Below are positions 38,739 to 46,845 of a stretch of 64,000 nucleotides of DNA, piece after piece. The position numbers and the translations under genes were made by a program. The stretch is from NCBI GenBank assembly GCA_003246895.1, contig QKCL01000035.1, forward strand, positions 1 to 64,000, written 5' to 3'. The first letter of the stretch is position 1. Each line of letters opens with the position of its first letter. The stretch is from Spirochaetota bacterium (GTDB lineage Bacteria > Spirochaetota > UBA4802 > UBA5550). The notes below the pieces were generated by a model, which ran no database searches, was not told the DNA's origin, and saw nothing but the letters and a program-made list of their open reading frames with translations.

Positions 38739-40194
38739 TTAACAGTATTTCATAATCAAAATCATGATATAGTCTCTTTTTCCTCAGGGATTCGGTATCG
38801 AGAATATCCATTGCATATCCCCTGCCGCTTGACTGATCCTGCTTCCATCTTGAATGTGCTGACGGCGGAGAGGATACAGATGCATAATCATTGAACGCCA
38901 CTGCAACTGCCGTATTCTCGGTTGATCTTATCCCGCTCAGTATATCGATATTTTCCGGTTTTTCTTCACCGCAAAGAATAACCACGTCACAGCCGGACTT
39001 AGCGAAATGGTAGAATCTTTCAGGATGATCAAGTTCATGTGCGTTCAGCAATGCTATCTTTGCCGATGAACAAATCAGTTCAGATTCATCTGAATCAATG
39101 CTCTGTTCTTCTCCGGAATCAAATACATGCCATGCGGCTGTACCATTCATAGTGTTCCTCAGCACAATCCCGCATGAGGTTTCTTTTGAGAGCCCCCTGA
39201 TTAGCTCGAGATCGTATGTACTTTCAGGAAGTACAAGAATACGGTTATCATTAAAATTGCAGATTGAATGCTTCACTTCTTCCATATCATCAGCTGATGG
39301 AGGGAATGAACATGCATATGCGGTAACGTTACCTGCTTCCGGAAGACTGAAATGCTCCTGTACGGTTGAAAGCCCCTTAAGGTTCAGATATATATTGGTA
39401 TATTTTGAAGGAGATCTCCCTTCCATAATACTGGAGTCGTTTACTATCCGGCCGTCACATAATTCGATATCCGAATACTTTATCATTGATACTACGGATG
39501 TTTCATTAACCAGCAATTTGCCATGATAGTCTATTACAGCGGAAGGAGCCTTTTCAAAACTCATTGTTTTGTCTGTTCCGGCCCTGTTTGCGGCAAGAAT
39601 TGTGACTCCATTCTCAACAGCCCTGGCTCGCCATACTTCAAGAGGATTCATCCCCATATCAGGCCAGTTCGCGGGCACCAAGATCATTTTCGCTCCGCGA
39701 AGAGCCGTGCCCCTTGCAAGGAGTGAGAAATATGAATCGGCACAAACTAGAACCCCAACCCTGCCCCATGGAGTTTCAAATATATTCTCCTGTGCAGCAT
39801 CTCCACAGCAGGCCCATCTGAATTCACCATTTACTTTAAAATACTTAAGAACAGCTTTACCTTCCGGGCCGAAAACGATTGCAGAATTATATATTATTCT
39901 GTTGTATTCTTCCTTGTATGCAACTCCAAGACATATATAGTTTTCATGTCTGGCCGAAAGTTCAGAAAAACTCTTATAGATTTCAGAATTTTCATTAACC
40001 GTTAGATTTTCGAGTTCATCCCTTGACTGAAACGAGTATCCCGAAAGTCCCATCTCGGTATTAACTATTATATTTGCACCATGACTGCATGCCTCTTTAT
40101 TCAGTCTGAGCAGCTCTTCACAGTTTTTCTCAAACCATGAATGTTCAATTTCTGGATGTATAACGGCAGTTTTAAGATATTCTGTTTTCCCCAT
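38716..40194 (-). CDS. Nitrilase-superfamily C-N hydrolase with degenerate second half
   Basis: Candidate E-K-C triad in NTEMGLSGY, LKYFKVNGE, VLVCADSYF; overlaps the radical SAM gene. Confidence 0.8.
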   Translation of the reverse strand: MGKTEYLKTAVIHPEIEHSWFEKNCEELLRLNKEACSHGANIIVNTEMGLSGYSFQSRDELENLTVNENSEIYKSFSELSARHENYICLGVAYKEEYNRIIYNSAIVFGPEGKAVLKYFKVNGEFRWACCGDAAQENIFETPWGRVGVLVCADSYFSLLARGTALRGAKMILVPANWPDMGMNPLEVWRARAVENGVTILAANRAGTDKTMSFEKAPSAVIDYHGKLLVNETSVVSMIKYSDIELCDGRIVNDSSIMEGRSPSKYTNIYLNLKGLSTVQEHFSLPEAGNVTAYACSFPPSADDMEEVKHSICNFNDNRILVLPESTYDLELIRGLSKETSCGIVLRNTMNGTAAWHVFDSGEEQSIDSDESELICSSAKIALLNAHELDHPERFYHFAKSGCDVVILCGEEKPENIDILSGIRSTENTAVAVAFNDYASVSSPPSAHSRWKQDQSSGRGYAMDILDTESLRKKRLYHDFDYEILLNGECPGV

Positions 40195-40195
40195 A

Positions 40196-41389
40196 TTATT
40201 TTACCCACTTTTCTTCAAAGCCCATGGCTATGAGGTCATTTATAAAATTCGTAAAAGTTTCTCTCTCAAGTTCAGGCTCAAGCACCTTTATTTTTTCCAT
40301 ATAATAAGTTATTCTTTTATATTTACCCGAAACAGATGCGGCGATGTATGCACCCTGATGATTAAATATTTCCGGAATACAGCTTTCAGGAAGTATACCC
40401 CAGACGATTTTATCCCGCAGATGTATGAGAGAAACCACTGACGCAACTACAAGCGGGTCCTTGTCTATTACTGAAAAATTATCCCTGAATAGGTCTGCAT
40501 CCTCACTGTTAAGACGACTCTGAATTCGTTCTATCATTGACTCTCTTGTCAGACCGAAACGGATCATATGATTAAGGCATGATCTCTGTGTCTCAGGTGT
40601 AAGATCATTCTGAAGAGCAAGTGTTCCCTTTATAGCGGCATGTACAGCCTTACCGATAAGTTCCCCTAGCATTGAATGTTTGCCGGCACTGGCAAGCGGT
40701 GTACCCGTATTCATGACACAGGCAACTCCTATCTGATCAGTACCTGTTCCTGTCGCAAGGCCGCTTGAATACTTAGATCCAACAGCCAGTTCCTGCAGGA
40801 CAGCACTCTTGGCCTCGGTCGATGTCATAATGGACCTTACCATTGCCCCTTCTGTGAGTTCCCTGTTTATGAAAAGCATTGTGTTTATTGTACCATGAAG
40901 AACCGGCTTTATGTCTCCGACCTGATGGAACCTGCCGTTCTCCTCGAATACAGTTGCAGGATCTCCAACTCTTCCTGCATTTCCTTCGACTCCACCAGTA
41001 CAGACAGCAAGCACTGACAAATCTTTAAACGATGCTTCCCTGAATACAGCATTTCTCATATTGGCAGCAGTACCTAAAGTTACACATTTTTCATGCGGGA
41101 GATCATGAAGACCGCAAATCATCTCCTTATCTCCCTGTGGACTCCTGGCTGCAATTGAATGACTCATGCTGTGATGATTGGCCGGTTCACATGACTGGTG
41201 ATTATACATATAGAGCATATCATCATGTATCCCTCCGCTTACTCTGCACGTAGATATGACACGGTGAGGTTTCAAAAATTCCGCATAGACAATTCTTTCT
41301 TCCCTGTAAACAACCACTGTATCATCAAACCTTTTAAGAATCATCTCTCCACCCAGTTTCCTTCTCTTCTCACCATTTTTCAGTCTCAT
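40196..41389 (-). CDS. cbiZ: Adenosylcobinamide amidohydrolase, CbiZ family
   Basis: VCTGGVEGNAGRVGDP, TSTEAKSAVLQEL, SGLATGTGTDQIGVAC; start may be internal at 41344. Confidence 0.8.
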   Translation of the reverse strand: MRLKNGEKRRKLGGEMILKRFDDTVVVYREERIVYAEFLKPHRVISTCRVSGGIHDDMLYMYNHQSCEPANHHSMSHSIAARSPQGDKEMICGLHDLPHEKCVTLGTAANMRNAVFREASFKDLSVLAVCTGGVEGNAGRVGDPATVFEENGRFHQVGDIKPVLHGTINTMLFINRELTEGAMVRSIMTSTEAKSAVLQELAVGSKYSSGLATGTGTDQIGVACVMNTGTPLASAGKHSMLGELIGKAVHAAIKGTLALQNDLTPETQRSCLNHMIRFGLTRESMIERIQSRLNSEDADLFRDNFSVIDKDPLVVASVVSLIHLRDKIVWGILPESCIPEIFNHQGAYIAASVSGKYKRITYYMEKIKVLEPELERETFTNFINDLIAMGFEEKWVK

Positions 41390-41392
41390 ATT

Positions 41393-41785
41393 CTACATGT
41401 AGTAAACATATTGTTTAAAGTCTTCAGGATCCGGAAATGATATGGCCCGGGAAGGGCATTTGGGCATGCACCCTCTGCAAAGCATTACGCATGCGTAGGG
41501 ATTTACAACCACAGCTATTCCTGTTTTTTCATTCATTTCAAAAACACCCTTTGAGCAGAAATCCACACAGATGCCGCAGGCAGCACAGGCTTTTTCATCG
41601 ATATCCGGAAACCAGTTAATTTCACGCCTGTCCTTTGTAAGTTTACGCCGTTGCCCCATCTCCTTCATAAATTTCTTCTGAAGTGACCTGTTGTTTTTAC
41701 GTATTTTTTTTACATAAAGCAGCCTGATCCTTAGCAGAATAGGCATTCGAATATTTTTGTAGTTAAATGGACTGTGCTCTTTCAT
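41393..41785 (-). CDS. 2x[4Fe-4S] ferredoxin-like protein
   Basis: CAACGICVDFCSKGVF and CVMLCRGCMPKCPSRAISF. Confidence 0.85.
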   Translation of the reverse strand: MKEHSPFNYKNIRMPILLRIRLLYVKKIRKNNRSLQKKFMKEMGQRRKLTKDRREINWFPDIDEKACAACGICVDFCSKGVFEMNEKTGIAVVVNPYACVMLCRGCMPKCPSRAISFPDPEDFKQYVYYM

Positions 41786-41924
41786 TGAAGTTTCTTTTAA
41801 AACATACTCCGGGGCGGAATTTACCTGTGAAACAGCGAATTCTGGAATCCGAAAATGTTGAAATATCTCCTTATTTTTTTAACAATTTGATTGACTCCAG
41901 AATAAGAGGATATTAAACTTACTA

Positions 41925-41994
41925 TTTCAGTGATTTATCTCTCTCTTGGGAGTAAATTCTCAGGTATCCGGGTAATTGCCGTTATCCGGATACC
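41925..41994 (-). ncRNA. Candidate structured leader element, copy C
   Basis: Minus strand: GGTATCCGG-A-TAA-CGGCAA-TTA-C-CCGGATACC ... CCCAAGAGAGAGATAAATCACTGAAA. Confidence 0.6.
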
Positions 41995-42360
41995 ACCTTA
42001 ATATTCAAAAATTTTCATATAAGTAACTGCTGCATTCTGTTCTCAGGAACATGCACGCCCCGGAGCAATCCTCCTGCCTTTATATTTTTTATGTTCATCA
42101 CTGTACCCCTGGATAAACATGGAATTAAAGACAACGCACCGAAAGATGAAAGTGATAAAATATGGATGGTATATAATTCAGAATTGAACTGGCAGAATTT
42201 AGATACTGCCGCTTGTAAAAACAGCAGGAACTCTATCTGTTCTGTTTTGAACAAATTGCGGAAAAGATTATAATTCAGAATTTTTTTCATACCACACTCC
42301 TTCCGGATTATTTTTAAAACCCGAGTGACAGCAGATACACAATTCAGGAGTGAGTTTTTC

Positions 42361-42421
42361 TTTCAGTGATTTATCCCTCTCCTGGGCCTTTTAAAATCAC
42401 ATAATTGCCGCTATGTGATTT
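42361..42421 (-). ncRNA. Candidate structured leader element, copy B
   Basis: Minus strand: AAATCACATA-G-CGGCAA-T-TATGTGATTT ... CCCAGGAGAGGGATAAATCACTGAAA. Confidence 0.6.
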
Positions 42422-42435
42422 ATTATTTCCGGGCA

Positions 42436-42685
42436 TAAAAAAACCCCGAAACCTTTACTGGCCACGGGGATTCCCATTTTATCCTCGACTATTCCACAGA
42501 CTGCTGCCCTGCATTGCGGATTTAGTATCAACAGGTCTTCTGGCTTCCGGATCATTCTGAAAAACTGAGCCTTCCCACCCTAAGGCAGTGGCATCATTTC
42601 AGTTTCAGTCCCCGGTTACAGCGATGGGTTCGCTCCCGACTTTAACGGGATTCCCTTTGACCTCCGTGTTATGGAGGATTGATAC
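42436..42685 (-). promoter_or_regulatory. Cobalamin riboswitch 2 with intrinsic terminator
   Basis: Minus strand: GAACCCATCGCTGTAACC, GATGCCACTGCC, AGCCAGAAGACCTGTT, then CCCCG...CGGGG-TTTTTTT. Confidence 0.93.
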
Positions 42686-42790
42686 AACAAATATTTCAAA
42701 TAACTTTCTTTAAGACTAAAATCTTCCAGACTGCTGTCAATAAAATTTTAATTTTATTGTAACAATTTCTCATGACTATTTAAAAAACAG

Positions 42791-43429
42791 CTACTGATAT
42801 TTCAGACTATAATCTACAGTCACTACAAATGTCATACTGCTTTTCTTTGCAGCTATTTCTTTCGGAAATACCGGGAATGGACCGGCCTTTTCCACAGTAG
42901 AAACTCCTGCCCTGTTCAGAACATCATGATCACATCCATTTAATACCGATGCCGTTCCCAGAATCTTTCCTGACTTATCAAGGGTAAACTTCAATTTTAC
43001 ATCCCCTTCAAGATGCATTCTCCTCGCGATTGCCGGATAATACTTCCTTCTATGAATCTGCTGCAAAACCTTTGTAATGTAACTCTCCCTGACCTCCATT
43101 GCCTCTTTGGAAAGAGACTCCTGAACTTTTTCATGTCTTTTTATTATTATCTTTTTTTTCTTATCGAGAAGACGCGGAATTTCACCTGCAGAAGACTTCT
43201 TTTTCTTTACAGGCTCCACCCTCTCCCAGTTATCAAGCATTACAACATTTATCAGTGTCATATTGGATTTTTTTGATTTCAGAACAACCTGCTCTTCAAC
43301 ACCTGCCCTTGTATGCAGTTTTATTAAAAATGAAAGATGGATTACAAGAGAAAAAACAAGAGTCATTTTTAAACACTTTTCAGGGCATCTGGCAATATTC
43401 AGGATCATGGATCTGCTATTCATGTGCAA
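42791..43429 (-). CDS. tonB: TonB-like energy transducer
   Basis: N-terminal TM anchor and C-terminal YYPAIARRMHLEGDVKLKFTLDKSGKI; downstream of exbBD. Confidence 0.85.
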   Translation of the reverse strand: MHMNSRSMILNIARCPEKCLKMTLVFSLVIHLSFLIKLHTRAGVEEQVVLKSKKSNMTLINVVMLDNWERVEPVKKKKSSAGEIPRLLDKKKKIIIKRHEKVQESLSKEAMEVRESYITKVLQQIHRRKYYPAIARRMHLEGDVKLKFTLDKSGKILGTASVLNGCDHDVLNRAGVSTVEKAGPFPVFPKEIAAKKSSMTFVVTVDYSLKYQ

Positions 43430-43829
43430 TATTTATCTCCCCGACTCCGGTATTTTTTATAATATCTATTATCTTCACAAAAATTTTATATGGTATATTT
43501 TCATTTCCATAAAAAATGACACGCTTCTTGTGACCTTCCTTCACACTGATATTCTCAATCGCCTCGGAAAGTTTTACAGGCAAATCATCTACTGAAACAC
43601 TTTCCTTATTGATATATACATTTTTCTTCTCATCAACAGAAACCACAACATCTGTTCTCTTGAGTTTGTCCTGATCCGTTGCCTGGGGAAGACAGACAGG
43701 AATACTCGGCTTCATAAAGGCTGAGGTTAATATAAAGAACAGAAGAAGCATGAATATTACATCAATGAGAGGTGTAAGATTCGGCTCGGACAGTTTCTTT
43801 CTTTTTTTAAGAGACAGTTTCATCTGCAT
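43416..43829 (-). CDS. exbD: ExbD/TolR biopolymer transport protein
   Basis: NLTPLIDVIFMLLLFFILTSAF. Confidence 0.92.
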   Translation of the reverse strand: MQMKLSLKKRKKLSEPNLTPLIDVIFMLLLFFILTSAFMKPSIPVCLPQATDQDKLKRTDVVVSVDEKKNVYINKESVSVDDLPVKLSEAIENISVKEGHKKRVIFYGNENIPYKIFVKIIDIIKNTGVGEINIAHE

Positions 43830-44526
43830 GCCTCAGAATATTTATTGTTTTCTCCGAAGAATATTTCTCATCGTTTTTCTCATCTCCGTTTTCATCAGAA
43901 TCTGATGTTATTCCAAAAAGAAGATTCAGTTCAGATACACGTCTTTCTATTCTGGAAATTCTTTCATAAACCAGATTCTGAAAAAAATGATGAAATCCTG
44001 TTACCGGAATAGCCACTATCAGACCAAAGGCTGTTGTCAAAAGCGCCTGCCATATTCCTCCTGCAAGAACATTTATATCGGCCTGGCCTCCCAACGCCGC
44101 TATATCCTTAAAAACATAAATCATTCCTATTACTGTACCAAGGAGCCCCATAAGGGGAGCAAGATTGGAAACTGCTGAAAGTATTGAGAGATGCTTTTCC
44201 AGCATGATAACCTGATGCTGGGATTCTACATTTACCGCTTCTTCAAGTATCTTACTGCCCCTCTCAATATTTTTGAGATAGGAATGTGTAACACGTCCTA
44301 TGGCACTTTTTGATTTAGACGACAGGTCAATTGCATCTTTCAATCTTTCATCTCCAACAAGCTTTTTAACCTCTTCAAACATTGTCTTGTTTCTGCTTCT
44401 GGTTAATCTGTAGTATATAGTTCTTTCAATTGCAATGGCGAGAGCTACAATTGAAGATCCGAGAATAAAATACATTACGAAGCCGCCACGGTGTAATAGT
44501 TCCAGCATATTATTTCCTCCCAACAA
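43807..44526 (-). CDS. exbB: ExbB/TolQ/MotA proton channel protein
   Basis: APLMGLLGTVIGMIYVFKDIA, GGIWQALLTTAFGLIVAIPV. Confidence 0.92.
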   Translation of the reverse strand: MLGGNNMLELLHRGGFVMYFILGSSIVALAIAIERTIYYRLTRSRNKTMFEEVKKLVGDERLKDAIDLSSKSKSAIGRVTHSYLKNIERGSKILEEAVNVESQHQVIMLEKHLSILSAVSNLAPLMGLLGTVIGMIYVFKDIAALGGQADINVLAGGIWQALLTTAFGLIVAIPVTGFHHFFQNLVYERISRIERRVSELNLLFGITSDSDENGDEKNDEKYSSEKTINILRHADETVS

Positions 44527-44531
44527 TTAAT

Positions 44532-44785
44532 TAAAAAACCCCATACCAGTTGGTATGGGGTCCCATTTTTTCCACATATCATTTAAAGGTGAAGTCATCC
44601 CTACCCCGGATTTCCTCACATAAAACAGGCAGGTCTTCTGACTCACGGATCATCCTACTAACCACGCCTTCCCGGAATATTCCAGTGACAATCTGTGGCT
44701 TTCGTCCCCGATTACAGCGGTGGGTCCGTACCCGAATTTAACGGGTTTCCCTATTCTCTTCTTAATTCAAAGAAGAACCTGATTT
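44532..44785 (-). promoter_or_regulatory. Cobalamin riboswitch 3 with intrinsic terminator
   Basis: Minus strand: GGACCCACCGCTGTAATC, GTCACTGGAAT, AGTCAGAAGACCTGCC, then CCCCATACCA-AC-TGGTATGGGG-TTTTTT. Confidence 0.95.
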
Positions 44786-44842
44786 ATACAAAAGTTATTT
44801 CTAACATCAATTTTTGTAAGAACTTGTCAAGAAAAAAATCAT

Positions 44843-45580
44843 TTAATCTCTGGCTAAATGCACGACCCTGAAGGCAATAATAAAGAAGACAATTCCCAGA
44901 AACAGCAGAACCAGGACAGAAGCCTTGTCCGGCATATCACCATAGGCGGAACTTCTTATTACTGATGATGCATGAGTAAGGGGGATAAAATACAGTATTT
45001 TCTGTACAATTTCAGGCATATTCTTCATGGGGAAAAAAGTACCTCCCAGAAAAGCCATTGGCGTAATTACAAAATTTGACAGCAGTGCCTGATCAGCATG
45101 TGACTTAACCACCATTGCAAGCCCCACTGCCAGTGATGCGAAGAGAAAACTGTTTAGAAATATGCCTGTCCAGAAGAAGATGCCGTAGTGCAGTTTTACT
45201 CCTGAGATGAAACCCACCGCAAGAATTATAGCAACAGCCATGAAAGATCGTGTCATTCCGGCCAGAACTTCTCCTGCAACAAATGCAATATTCCTGACCG
45301 GTGAGGCCTGAAACTCCTCAAAAATCTTCCAGTAAAATCTGGCCACATTGATTTCAGATGCTATTCCGAATGAATAAATCATACTGCTCATCGCCGCAAG
45401 GCCTGGAATCAGAAATTCCATATAGGGCCTGGAGCCCACGTCAAAATTTTTCCCCATGCCGAATCCGAATGCAATGAGATAAAGTGTAGGAGATACCGAC
45501 ATGGAAGCCACCTGCCTCCAGAATTTTCTTCTGAGAATAAGCAGTTCTCTGAGATATATGGCAAAACATTCATTAATCAT
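44843..45580 (-). CDS. ABC-2 type permease (copy 2)
   Basis: Closely similar along its length to 27302..28036. Confidence 0.88.
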   Translation of the reverse strand: MINECFAIYLRELLILRRKFWRQVASMSVSPTLYLIAFGFGMGKNFDVGSRPYMEFLIPGLAAMSSMIYSFGIASEINVARFYWKIFEEFQASPVRNIAFVAGEVLAGMTRSFMAVAIILAVGFISGVKLHYGIFFWTGIFLNSFLFASLAVGLAMVVKSHADQALLSNFVITPMAFLGGTFFPMKNMPEIVQKILYFIPLTHASSVIRSSAYGDMPDKASVLVLLFLGIVFFIIAFRVVHLARD

Positions 45581-46468
45581 TTATAATTCCTTAATTCCGG
45601 ATCCTACATTTCCGTTTCCTGAAAGACCGATCTTTTTACCGGTTATTGCAATGAAGGCGTCTTCCAGATTAACCCTTCTCTTTGTAAATCCCTCATAACC
45701 GCTGGCAATAAACCTGTTGGCATCCTCGGATGACTGGAAAAACTCGGTATAGAGCCCGTCCTCCCCGAGTATGTCAACGGCCCAGCTTCCAAGCTTTTCC
45801 ATAAAGGAGGCAGGAGTGTTCACTGCAACTATTTCCCCCTTTTCCAGAAAGGCAACCCTCTCTGCAAGGAACTCAGCTTCCTCAATATAATGGGTTGTCA
45901 GAAAGATTGTCGTGCCGTCCTGCTGTATCTTTTTGATGAGAGACCAGATTTTACGCCTTATCCCCGGATCAAGCCCTGTAGTAGGCTCATCAAGAAAAAT
46001 TATTCTGGGAGAATGAAGCATTGCCCTTGCAACCATGACCCTTCGTTTGAGGCCTCCTGAAAGATGTTTCACTAGGCTTTCAGATCTGTCACTCATATCA
46101 ATGTATCCGAGAAGAGCCTCAATCCTCTCTTTTCTGTCGCTTTTCTTCATGCCGAAAAGCCGCCCATGTATATCAAGATTCTGCCTCACCGTTAGTTCGG
46201 GATCAAGATTTATGACCTGAGGCACAAGGCCGAACTGTCTCCTTGATTCAATTCTGTTGATCTCAATGTCCTTCCCGTTCAGAAGGGCAGTTCCGGACGT
46301 GGCCCTGGAGAGGCCGGTGAGAATTCTTATTGTAGTCGTTTTACCCGATCCGTTGGGCCCCAGATATGCGAAGAGCTCACCAGGTGCCACATTAAGATTT
46401 ATCCCCTTGAGGGCCTCAACCTTTTTGAATTTCTTTTTTAAATTTTTAATTTCAATAATATTGTCCAT
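45581..46468 (-). CDS. ABC-2 exporter ATPase (copy 2, no His-rich tail)
   Basis: LGPNGSGKTTTIRILTGLS, LSGGLKRRVMVARAM, IFLDEPTTGLDP; domain starts at MDNIIEIKNL, so start probably 46468 rather than 46522. Confidence 0.9.
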   Translation of the reverse strand: MDNIIEIKNLKKKFKKVEALKGINLNVAPGELFAYLGPNGSGKTTTIRILTGLSRATSGTALLNGKDIEINRIESRRQFGLVPQVINLDPELTVRQNLDIHGRLFGMKKSDRKERIEALLGYIDMSDRSESLVKHLSGGLKRRVMVARAMLHSPRIIFLDEPTTGLDPGIRRKIWSLIKKIQQDGTTIFLTTHYIEEAEFLAERVAFLEKGEIVAVNTPASFMEKLGSWAVDILGEDGLYTEFFQSSEDANRFIASGYEGFTKRRVNLEDAFIAITGKKIGLSGNGNVGSGIKEL

Positions 46469-46484
46469 GCAAACCCGATACATG

Positions 46485-46745
46485 CTATTTATTCTTTTTT
46501 TGTGGCCGCAGTCCCTTGACAACTTTTATGCAGAGGGAAAGAAGAATGACTATGAAGCCAGCCCTGAAAATGCCAAGACTCACAAAGAGATGTCTGTCTT
46601 GTGAAGCTATTGAAGCAGGGTCAGTCCCACTGTAAATAACATCAAGTATTATGTAGTCATATAAGAGGCTTGCGATAAGAAGGAGAGATCCCACAATCAT
46701 CATTTTCAGTTCAAAGGTCATTTGCAGTTTAAAAATACTTTTCAT
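46485..46745 (-). CDS. Small membrane protein, unknown
   Basis: 86 aa with two hydrophobic segments, upstream of the ABC-2 ATPase on the same strand. Confidence 0.5.
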   Translation of the reverse strand: MKSIFKLQMTFELKMMIVGSLLLIASLLYDYIILDVIYSGTDPASIASQDRHLFVSLGIFRAGFIVILLSLCIKVVKGLRPQKKNK

Positions 46746-46817
46746 TTATAGCCACCTCGCAGATTTTAACTAAAGCTATTCACCGATACCATAGATACAA
46801 GCAGAATATTCAATCAT

Positions 46818-46844
46818 AAAAAAAAATGCCCCTCAGGGGCACTT
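46818..46844 (-). terminator. Intrinsic terminator of the RND gene
   Basis: Minus strand: GTGCCCCTGAGGGGCATTTTTTTTT directly after the stop. Confidence 0.88.
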
Positions 46845-46845
46845 T

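Noticed and set aside
42091-42273. Plus-strand 60-aa ORF in the riboswitch 2 leader
   Set aside because: Opposite to the expected transcription, no RBS, and overlaps the better-supported minus-strand ORF.
41925-42421. Possibility that the CGGCAA elements are remnants of a coding sequence (a shared frame reads ...RERDKSLK in copies B and C)
   Set aside because: Copy B has in-frame stops just upstream, copy A reads differently, and the stems change sequence while staying complementary; this favours RNA structure, though it is not excluded.
22015-44785. Treating the three riboswitches themselves as novel
   Set aside because: All carry the conserved cobalamin-riboswitch core (CGCTGTAA and AGNCAGAAGACCTG) and ordinary intrinsic terminators, so this is a known class.
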